From UBA8518 sp041659585 (GTDB taxonomy: Bacteria; Patescibacteriota; Minisyncoccia; Moranbacterales; UBA2206), in NCBI GenBank assembly GCA_041659585.1, contig JBAZXY010000046.1, positions 1 through 9,673 on the forward strand: a DNA stretch of 9,673 nt. Direction: 5' to 3'. A model generated the notes under the pieces. The model searched no databases and had not been told where the DNA came from. It saw only the letters and a list, made by a program, of their open reading frames with translations. A program made the translations under genes and the position numbers. Of the stretch, positions 1 to 4,917 are shown one piece after another (the stretch's first letter is position 1; the number at the start of each line of letters is the position of its first letter).

Positions 1-374
1 TTATTTGGTGGAATGGACATCGCTTGTGCAGCATTAATCACTCGATTGATATCACCTTCCGTCACTTCCCCATCAGCCTTTCCAACTGCGATTACTCCCT
101 TGGAATTTTGCGAAGTGATGTGACTACCACCAATGCTTACTACCGCCTGAGTAATGGCAATGCCAGCTGTTCGCTCAGCCTGCTCCACAGAGTCATTAAT
201 TGACTTGATTGTCTCCTCCAGATCCACCACCACACCCTTACGCACTCCGGCCGACATGGCAAAACCAACCCCGATTATTCTGGGTTTTTCTTCTTCCGGG
301 AAAATTTGAGCAATTACAGTTCTTACGCTTGTTGATCCGACATCAATGCCAACAACAATATCACGATTTGCCAT
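1..374 (-). CDS. ftsA: Cell division protein FtsA, N-terminal part (cut by window edge)
   Basis: FtsA is the actin-like ATPase that tethers the FtsZ ring to the membrane and recruits later division proteins. About 124 codons from the start are visible; the rest lies beyond position 1. The N-terminus reads MANRDIVVGIDVGSTSVRTV, with the phosphate-1 loop of the actin/Hsp70 fold (GIDVGSTS, residues 9-16). It is followed by GVRKGVVVDLEETIKSINDS and by the start of the SHS2/1C domain (VVSIGGSHITS, then GEVTEGDINRVI), all typical of FtsA rather than MreB or DnaK. The start is ATG at 374-372 with no clear SD. The dgkA stop lies 76 nt upstream, and a consensus-like promoter sits in that gap. In many bacteria ftsZ follows ftsA, but that cannot be seen here. 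Confidence 0.93.
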   Translation of the reverse strand, partial: MANRDIVVGIDVGSTSVRTVIAQIFPEEEKPRIIGVGFAMSAGVRKGVVVDLEETIKSINDSVEQAERTAGIAITQAVVSIGGSHITSQNSKGVIAVGKADGEVTEGDINRVINAAQAMSIPPN

Positions 375-415
375 GATCGATTTGCTTTTTAGACTAGTTA
401 CGATTTATCTTCTAA

Positions 416-444
416 ATTATATTATAAAAACAGCTATCCCGCAA
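416..444 (-). promoter_or_regulatory. Predicted sigma-70-type promoter of ftsA
   Basis: Read on the minus strand: -35 TTGCGG (444-439), a 17-nt spacer, and -10 TATAAT (421-416). A second overlapping TATAAT lies at 426-421. It begins 7 nt past the dgkA stop and places the likely transcript start about 35 nt before the ftsA ATG. This suggests ftsA can be transcribed separately from ybeY-dgkA. Identified by eye from the consensus only. Confidence 0.5.
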
Positions 445-450
445 TTGCCA

Positions 451-813
451 CTATTTCCCAATGATATGAGGGATAAAAATAAGTAACCCGATAATCACCG
501 CCAGCAAAGAGGATACCAACACGCTGGCTGCCATTAAATCCTTAATTACACGCACATAAGGATGCACTTTAGGCTTCAGAATATCAGCGATGCGCTCCAT
601 CACCGTATTTAAAAGCTCCATCACTAAAACCCCCATAATCACCAGGAACAACACGATCATTTCACTAGGAGAAACCTGGTAATAGATCATTGCTATTAAA
701 ACCAAGCAAGCTACCATTATTTCATTTTGAAAATTTTTCTCATGCCTGATTGCATAATTCAAGCCATTTACAGCATGCCGCAAACTCATCGTAAAACTCT
801 TCAGTCTCCTCAT
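451..813 (-). CDS. dgkA: DgkA-type lipid kinase (diacylglycerol kinase / undecaprenol kinase)
   Basis: A small integral membrane kinase of 120 residues, the usual length of the prokaryotic DgkA family. Gram-negative members phosphorylate diacylglycerol; Gram-positive members mainly phosphorylate undecaprenol to recycle the cell-wall carrier lipid. The sequence shows an amphipathic N-terminus with E25, then three hydrophobic segments (about residues 33-47, 51-66 and 93-116). The family signature ELLNTVMERIAD carries E66, N69, E73 and D77, and K91-D92 precedes AAS (95-97). Substrate choice cannot be read from the sequence, but the usual neighbour ybeY and the LCP gene in the window favour the undecaprenol reading. 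Its ATG lies 1 nt after the ybeY stop with no strong SD, so translation is probably coupled. Confidence 0.9.
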   Translation of the reverse strand: MRRLKSFTMSLRHAVNGLNYAIRHEKNFQNEIMVACLVLIAMIYYQVSPSEMIVLFLVIMGVLVMELLNTVMERIADILKPKVHPYVRVIKDLMAASVLVSSLLAVIIGLLIFIPHIIGK

Positions 814-814
814 A

Positions 815-1273
815 TTATTCTATCTCACTAATTACTTTTTTCTGCAAGGAAAACATAGTCTCTCCATGCGCAAAACCCAAAAGATGCAACACGCCATGAG
901 CAGTCACATTCGCCAGTTCCTGCTGCAAAGGAATATTTTCTGCCTGCGCATATTTCTTTATATCATCATAACATAAAATCAGCTCGCCTAGAAATATCTC
1001 TTCTGCGGCATCCGCTTGCAATTCTTCAATGGCTTCGTATTCAAAAAAAGACAAGATATCTGTCACACTATCCTTATGCCTGTTTTCACGATTTAATTTC
1101 TGCATCTCCAATTCAGACACTAAAGCCACGCTAATGGAAATATTTTTTTCTTGCAAGAAATTATATCCCGTAGCCATAATAGTGCTTTCTATCACTCGTA
1201 CAAAAAAAACATCCTCCACTGGGCTATGCGTAGTATTATTAACTTCAATATCCAATAACATTATTTTTTTCAT
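815..1273 (-). CDS. ybeY: Endoribonuclease / rRNA maturation factor YbeY
   Basis: YbeY is a zinc-dependent ribonuclease needed for 16S rRNA 3'-end maturation and ribosome quality control. The metal-binding motif H-x3-H-x5-H is present in TAHGVLHLLGFAH (H126, H130, H136 counting from the start used here). The upstream signatures TDILSF (71-76) and GEL (96-98) are also present. The family's usual GYDH reads GFAH here, so the Asp before the third His is replaced by Ala. The frame stays open upstream to 1330, but a terminator and a promoter occupy 1281-1322, so the start is ATG at 1273 or, equally likely, ATG at 1261. The latter gives MLLDIEVNN, close to normal YbeY N-termini. It is the first gene of a ybeY-dgkA pair and its stop is 1 nt from the dgkA start. 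Confidence 0.93.
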   Translation of the reverse strand: MKKIMLLDIEVNNTTHSPVEDVFFVRVIESTIMATGYNFLQEKNISISVALVSELEMQKLNRENRHKDSVTDILSFFEYEAIEELQADAAEEIFLGELILCYDDIKKYAQAENIPLQQELANVTAHGVLHLLGFAHGETMFSLQKKVISEIE

Positions 1274-1280
1274 TATATTT

Positions 1281-1309
1281 ATTATAGCATAAAAAAAATC
1301 CCTAGCTAA
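1281..1309 (-). promoter_or_regulatory. Predicted extended -10 promoter of ybeY, probably leaderless
   Basis: The minus strand reads TGC-TATAAT, with TATAAT at 1286-1281 preceded by the TGn of an extended -10 element. The weak -35 candidate is TTAGCT (1309-1304) with a 17-nt spacer. Transcription should begin near 1274, right at the ATG at 1273 or 13 nt before the ATG at 1261. There is no SD. The -35 region overlaps the terminator of the preceding unit. Confidence 0.5.
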
Positions 1310-1322
1310 CCAGGAATTTTTT
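1291..1322 (-). terminator. Intrinsic terminator after the YqeY-like gene
   Basis: In the minus-strand transcript, AAATTCCTGG (1319-1310), loop TTAG, and CTAGGGATTT (1305-1296) form a 10-bp stem with two G-U pairs. It is followed at once by a run of eight T (1298-1291) and preceded by an A tract. The G-U pairs become mismatches on the plus strand, so the signal is minus-directed. It starts 13 nt after the YqeY-like stop codon and closes that transcription unit. Confidence 0.8.
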
Positions 1323-1335
1323 ATAAGCACAGTTT

Positions 1336-1788
1336 TTATTGCAATTGCTCCTCAGCAATTTTCTTCACGACATTACCATCTGTCTGACCCTTGAGTTTGC
1401 TCATAGCCAATCCCATCACTTTGCCAATGTCCGCCTTACTGCTCGCTCCCGTCTCGGCAATCACTGCTACAACAACTTCCCGCACTGCCGCCTCACTCAA
1501 TTGCGCTGGCAAATAGGCCATCAAAATTGCCACTTCCATAGCTTCTTTTTCCGCCAATTCTGGTCGTCCGCCTTCAGCAAATTGAGCCATGGCGTCTTTT
1601 CGCTGCTTAACAGCTTTACCAATAACAACCAACACCTCTTCATCACTGAGCCCTTCTTCTCTTTTTTTGAGCTCAATTTCTGTATTTTTTATCATAGAAT
1701 CCAGCATGCGTAGAACATCGCGCTTCTCGGTTTCACCGGCCCTCATTGCTGCTTTTAAATCTTCAAAAATTTGTTTTTTAAGTGACAT
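1336..1788 (-). CDS. YqeY-like protein (GatB/YqeY domain)
   Basis: A protein of 150 residues, the full length of the stand-alone YqeY family. It resembles the C-terminal tRNA-binding tail domain of GatB, the amidotransferase subunit that makes Gln-tRNA and Asn-tRNA. The exact role of free YqeY proteins is not firmly established; a tRNA-related role is inferred from the domain. Recognisable family segments are the N-terminal LKKQIFEDLKAAMRAGETEKRDVLR, shown here as two parts: residues 3-16 and the following K/R-rich DVLRML. Then come IKNTEIELKKRE, KQRKDAMAQF and LMAYLPAQLSE, and finally a helical tail with GASSKADIGKVMG and DGNVVKKI. It lies 107 nt downstream of rpsU, where YqeY genes often occur. 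No clear promoter or SD was found just upstream, so it is probably read from the rpsU promoter through the inverted repeat at 1801-1880. Confidence 0.88.
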   Translation of the reverse strand: MSLKKQIFEDLKAAMRAGETEKRDVLRMLDSMIKNTEIELKKREEGLSDEEVLVVIGKAVKQRKDAMAQFAEGGRPELAEKEAMEVAILMAYLPAQLSEAAVREVVVAVIAETGASSKADIGKVMGLAMSKLKGQTDGNVVKKIAEEQLQ

Positions 1789-1800
1789 ATATGTATTTTA

Positions 1801-1880
1801 TCTACGAAATACAAATTTTACGAAATTACTAACCACTCACTTGTAGCTTCGTAATTTCGTATAGTTTCGTAATTCGTAGA
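1801..1880. repeat. Long imperfect inverted repeat made of TTTCGTA/TACGAAA units
   Basis: The left arm (1801-1829) and right arm (1851-1880) are near-perfect reverse complements over about 29 bp, differing at a few positions and one gap. They flank a 21-nt loop. Both arms are built from the short unit TACGAAA (or TTTCGTA). It lies between rpsU and the YqeY-like gene, so the joint transcript would carry a long hairpin. No T-run follows it in the minus direction, so it does not look like a normal terminator. Confidence 0.75.
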
Positions 1881-1895
1881 AAGTAATGTTATTTA

Positions 1896-2150
1896 TTACT
1901 TTACGATTTTCTTTTTAGCTTGTTTGAAATTCTCTTCATCAAATTTACCCATTTTTTTCAAACGATCAACTACCTTCTTTACTTGAGCCCGGTACATAGC
2001 ACCTTGGCGCAATTCACTCTTACTCTCTTCTTCCGCTCTAAACCGACTCTTCCTAGCTTTTACCAAAACGCCACTCTGTTGTACGCGACGAGAAAAACGC
2101 CTGATTAAACTTTCAGATGTTTCTCGATCTTTCTTTTTTACTTCAATCAT
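1896..2150 (-). CDS. rpsU: 30S ribosomal protein bS21
   Basis: bS21 is a small basic protein of the 30S subunit, close to the 3' end of 16S rRNA and thus to the anti-SD. The core IEVKKKDRETSESLIRRFSR and the following VQQSGVLVKARKSRF match bS21. At 84 residues it is longer than the usual 58-71; the C-terminus (AMYRAQVKKVVDRLKKMGKF and onward) is an extra basic helical tail. The frame is open 10 codons further upstream, but ATG at 2150 is chosen because a full SD lies 7 nt before it and the predicted transcript start is at about 2163. It heads a unit with the YqeY-like gene. It is the only housekeeping gene in the window with a consensus SD. Confidence 0.95.
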   Translation of the reverse strand: MIEVKKKDRETSESLIRRFSRRVQQSGVLVKARKSRFRAEEESKSELRQGAMYRAQVKKVVDRLKKMGKFDEENFKQAKKKIVK

Positions 2151-2157
2151 AATAAAA

Positions 2158-2198
2158 CCTCCTTTCCAAATAATAAACATGTTTTAGTTAACATGCAA
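2158..2198 (-). promoter_or_regulatory. rpsU promoter and perfect Shine-Dalgarno
   Basis: Minus strand: -35 TTGCAT (2198-2193), 17-nt spacer, -10 TATTAT (2175-2170). AGGAGG (2163-2158), within GGAAAGGAGG, lies 7 nt before ATG 2150. The expected transcript start is near 2163, so the leader is little more than the SD itself. The -35 hexamer is formed by one copy of the 7-bp repeat at 2190-2217. The SD settles the choice of start codon. Confidence 0.65.
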
Positions 2199-2217
2199 CA
2201 TGTAACATGTAACATTT
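2190..2217. repeat. 7-bp tandem repeat, AACATGT unit (four copies)
   Basis: Four consecutive heptamers read AACATGC, AACATGT, AACATGT and AACATTT. The unit contains the palindrome ACATGT. It overlaps the -35 region of the rpsU promoter. The period is too short for CRISPR. Confidence 0.8.
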
Positions 2218-2254
2218 GCGTTGCTTCCGTAAATTCTATCAACGCCTTTTATGT

Positions 2255-2275
2255 TATATGCTATATGCTATATGC
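2255..2275. repeat. 7-bp tandem repeat, TATATGC unit (three copies)
   Basis: Three exact copies of TATATGC are followed by a degenerate fourth that runs into TATGCATAT. The array overlaps the last codons and stop of the HIT gene (stop at 2270-2268), so the protein ends inside the repeat. It has the same 7-bp period as the array about 40 bp away but a different sequence. Confidence 0.8.
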
Positions 2276-2621
2276 TATGCATATCTTCATACATCTTAGC
2301 TCCACCAATCAGATGCAAATGAATATGCAATATCTCCTGACCACCCCACTCGCCTACCCGAAATAGTAGTCTATACCCTTTTTCTGCAATTGCCAAATCA
2401 GTCGCTATTTGCTTGGCCGCCAAGATCATCTCTCCTATCAATTCAGCATCCTGAATTTTTAGATTATTAATAGTGGTAATGTGTTGTTTTGGAATGATAA
2501 GTATATGTACTGGAGCGAGAGGATTAATATCCCTAAAGGCCACCACCCTCTCGCTTTCATAAGCAAAATCAACCGGTATTTCCTTGGTAATAATTTTACA
2601 AAAAATACATTCCGTCATCAT
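2268..2621 (-). CDS. HIT family hydrolase (HINT-like, histidine triad protein)
   Basis: HIT proteins hydrolyse nucleoside phosphoramidates and related nucleotidyl compounds; HINT types act on aminoacyl-AMP-like substrates. At 117 residues it has the usual size. It shows the CIFC pair (C5, C8; structural zinc in many members), FRDINPLAPVHILIIPK (29-45) and the active-site triad HIHLHL (H99, H101, H103), in which the middle His is the usual nucleophile. It follows hisS by 17 nt and is probably co-transcribed with it. A link to clearing misformed aminoacyl-adenylates from the synthetase is possible but only inferred. The start may be the first or second of two adjacent ATG codons (2621 or 2618). 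The last residues (MHSI) are encoded by the TATATGC repeat, so the C-terminus may have been reshaped by it. Confidence 0.92.
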   Translation of the reverse strand: MMTECIFCKIITKEIPVDFAYESERVVAFRDINPLAPVHILIIPKQHITTINNLKIQDAELIGEMILAAKQIATDLAIAEKGYRLLFRVGEWGGQEILHIHLHLIGGAKMYEDMHSI

Positions 2622-2638
2622 AGCTACTATTAACTAGG

Positions 2639-4078
2639 TTAGTTGCTTTCGTGATACACTACGACGTTATCACTCTTAAGCTTTCTTTTTACCAGATCAA
2701 TGAGTTTTGCCGCGCTAGCAGTCTCCTGCTCGCCACTGACCATGTTCTTAATAATTACGGTTCCATCTAGAGCTTCTTTTTGACCTAAAATCAAAGTCAT
2801 CTCCACGCCTAATCGATTAGCTACTCGCAATTGCGATTTCAGACTACCGCGCCCGAAACTTTCTGCTACAAGAATACCATTTTTTTCCAATTCTGAAAAA
2901 AGCTTAAGACTTTTCTTTTTTGCCAGTTCGCCAAGTTGCGCTAGGAAAACCTTAGGTTTTGGTGCTTTATATGGCTTAGCTTGGACACGTTTCATTTCAA
3001 TAATTAACCGCTCCACACCTAATGCAAAACCAATGGCCGGAGTAGCTTCTCCTCCCAGCATCTTAACTAGTCCGTCATAGCGACCACCCCCGCCCAAAGC
3101 ACTCTTCCTACCTTCTTCCGCACCAGACCAAACCTCAAATACTGTTTTAGTATAATAATCCAATCCACGCACTAATCTTGGATTAATCGTATACGGTAAA
3201 TCCAACTCATCCAAATATTCCAATAAACTCTTAAAATGAACCCGACACTCTTCACACAGATGATCTACAGACTGAGGAGCTGCCGCTGACAGTTGAGAGC
3301 ACTTATCCTCCTTACAGTCCAAAACCCGTAACGGACTCACTTCTATTCTTCGTTTGCAATCGATGCACAATTTACTAGCCTTAGATTCTAAATAGCTCAC
3401 TAATAATTCCTTGTATTCCTTGCGACAAACTGGGCAACCAATGGAATTAATTTGCACCTGAACAGCTTTAATGCCCAAGCTTTGTACTAATCGAGTAGCT
3501 GCCTGAATCATCTGCGCATCCAGAATAGGATCCTGTTCACCAAAGGCCTCATAATTAACTTGATTAAACTCTCGTTGTCGCCCCTCCTGAGGACGATCAT
3601 AGCGATACACTGGACCAGTCGAAAAAAGTTTCACCGGCTTACTTAAAATATTCATTCCATGTTGCAAATACGCGCGCGCTACACCAGCTGTCATCTCCGG
3701 ACGCAAAGCCACTTTGTCTCCCCCTTTAGTGACGAAACTATATAATTCCTTCTCCACCACATCCGTCCCATCTCCAATGCTGCGATTAAATAAATTGCTA
3801 AACTCCACCAAGGGAACATCCAAACGAGAAAAACCATAATCTCTAGCTGACTTTTCCGAAACTCGACGCACTTGCTCCCAGTAAGGCTGATCTTCCGGCA
3901 AAATATCTTTCATGCCACGGGGCGTTTGCAAAACAATAGGCTCCAACTCTTTTTTCACTATTTGCTTGCGACGGCTCTTGGTGGCCACTTTCTTTGCTTT
4001 AGTGACAACTTTTTTGATGGACTTGGTCGCTTTTACTGACTTGGCTTTTTTTGCCACTGCTTTAGTATCCTTGGCCAT
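2639..4078 (-). CDS. hisS: Histidyl-tRNA synthetase with Lys-rich N-terminal extension
   Basis: A class II synthetase that charges tRNA-His with histidine in the cytoplasm. It shows the family start PRGMKDILPE (53-62) and motif 2 with VYRYDRPQEGRQREF. The HisA motif is LVRGLDYYTKTVFEV, and the glycine-rich segment GGGGRYDGL and motif 3 IGFALGVERL follow. A C-terminal anticodon-binding domain completes it. The insertion domain carries four Cys pairs (CPVC, CIDC, CKEDKC, CEEC), as in a subset of bacterial HisRS, and may bind metal. At 479 residues it exceeds the common 410-430 because of about 48 extra residues at the front, almost all Lys, Ala, Thr, Val and Ser in an AKKAK pattern. A GTG at codon 31 is a possible alternative start, but even that keeps part of the extension. 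It lies 68 nt after lepB, with no strong SD. Confidence 0.95.
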   Translation of the reverse strand: MAKDTKAVAKKAKSVKATKSIKKVVTKAKKVATKSRRKQIVKKELEPIVLQTPRGMKDILPEDQPYWEQVRRVSEKSARDYGFSRLDVPLVEFSNLFNRSIGDGTDVVEKELYSFVTKGGDKVALRPEMTAGVARAYLQHGMNILSKPVKLFSTGPVYRYDRPQEGRQREFNQVNYEAFGEQDPILDAQMIQAATRLVQSLGIKAVQVQINSIGCPVCRKEYKELLVSYLESKASKLCIDCKRRIEVSPLRVLDCKEDKCSQLSAAAPQSVDHLCEECRVHFKSLLEYLDELDLPYTINPRLVRGLDYYTKTVFEVWSGAEEGRKSALGGGGRYDGLVKMLGGEATPAIGFALGVERLIIEMKRVQAKPYKAPKPKVFLAQLGELAKKKSLKLFSELEKNGILVAESFGRGSLKSQLRVANRLGVEMTLILGQKEALDGTVIIKNMVSGEQETASAAKLIDLVKRKLKSDNVVVYHESN

Positions 4079-4146
4079 AATAATATTTCTTTTACCCTTT
4101 AAATTGCTTAATATGCTCTGGGGTACGGCCCCTATGTAACCTTTTC

Positions 4147-4770
4147 CTAGAAAACAGCTATCTTATTCAATGGCCAGGCCCGAATAAAAGCCTCCCCGGT
4201 GATATCCGCTTCCGGCACAGGTCCCCATGACCGAGAGTCAGAGCTGAACATCCGGTTATCCCCCATCACAAAATATTCATCATTTTTCAATAAGGTAGAT
4301 ACTTCTCCTGATGTCTTCACGCTACTGGCAAGATAATCCCTTTCGTCCAGAACAAAGCCATTGGGATTTTCATTATTATAGATAGTTATCTTTCCATTTT
4401 TAACCTCCACCTTTTCTCCAGGCAAACCAATCACCCTCTTAATGAAAAACTGGCTGGGATTTTTTGGATAACGAAAAACCACCACGTGTTGCCGACCCAA
4501 TTGCTTGAAAGGCTTCACCGTAAAGAAAGTTCGCTCTCCAATCCCAATATCCGTTTTTTTATAACCAAACTCATTCACAATCAAATATTGATTATTCTCA
4601 AAGTTAGGCTCCATAGAAGCTCCTTGGACAAAAAAAGGCTGGAAAAGAAAAACTCGAATAGGAACAATAATGATCAGTGCCAATAAAAAAATCTTCATTA
4701 TTTCTAATACGAAACTACCGACACCGTAATAACCTTCATCGAGGCTATTGGAAGGATTATTATCTTTCAC
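4147..4770 (-). CDS. lepB: Signal peptidase I (S26 family)
   Basis: A membrane-bound serine protease that removes signal peptides from exported proteins on the outer face of the membrane. It has a short cytoplasmic N-terminus and one membrane helix (about 20-43). The catalytic Ser lies in QGASMEPN (S52) and the general-base Lys in FIKRVIGLPGE (K111). The conserved box MGDNRMFSSDSRSWGPV spans 169-185. At 207 residues with a single membrane helix it is the Gram-positive-like form. The start is GTG at 4770: no ATG lies in frame before M25, which is inside the membrane helix. No SD is visible in the A-rich leader. It is divergent from the LCP gene and heads the lepB-hisS-HIT run. The lipoprotein elsewhere in this window would need signal peptidase II instead. 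Confidence 0.95.
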   Translation of the reverse strand: MKDNNPSNSLDEGYYGVGSFVLEIMKIFLLALIIIVPIRVFLFQPFFVQGASMEPNFENNQYLIVNEFGYKKTDIGIGERTFFTVKPFKQLGRQHVVVFRYPKNPSQFFIKRVIGLPGEKVEVKNGKITIYNNENPNGFVLDERDYLASSVKTSGEVSTLLKNDEYFVMGDNRMFSSDSRSWGPVPEADITGEAFIRAWPLNKIAVF

Positions 4771-4811
4771 TTTTATTTTATTTTTAAGATTAATTAGAAT
4801 AGATTATTTTT

Positions 4812-4840
4812 AGCTTAGCAGAAAATAGGCCTTTTGGCAA
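4812..4840 (-). promoter_or_regulatory. Possible lepB promoter
   Basis: Minus strand: TTGCCA (4840-4835), 17-nt spacer, TAAGCT (4817-4812). The -10 is poor but is preceded by TGC, the extended -10 element. It would give a leader of about 35 nt before the GTG start. Other weak choices exist nearby, for example TATTCT. Confidence 0.35.
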
Positions 4841-4871
4841 GGGTAATTTAGCCTTAATATAAGCCAAAAAT

Positions 4872-4901
4872 TTGACGGATACAACTGAATTAAGATATTA
4901 T
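4872..4901 (+). promoter_or_regulatory. Predicted promoter of the LCP gene with a very short leader
   Basis: TTGACG (4872-4877), an 18-nt spacer, and TATTAT (4896-4901). Transcription is expected near 4908, only about 10 nt before ATG 4918, and no SD is present in that space. Confidence 0.6.
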
Positions 4902-4917
4902 TAAAACAAATACATAT

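Noticed and set aside
1274..1330. Longer N-terminus for YbeY starting at 1330
   Set aside because: This stretch contains an intrinsic terminator and the predicted promoter, and the extra residues do not look like YbeY.
2151..2180. Ten extra N-terminal residues on bS21
   Set aside because: They would be encoded by the SD and -10 region; the SD clearly points to ATG 2150.
2190..2275. CRISPR-like array
   Set aside because: The repeat period is 7 bp with no spacers; these are simple tandem repeats.
4095..4135. GGGG/CCCC hairpin between lepB and hisS as a terminator
   Set aside because: Only four base pairs and no T-run on either side.
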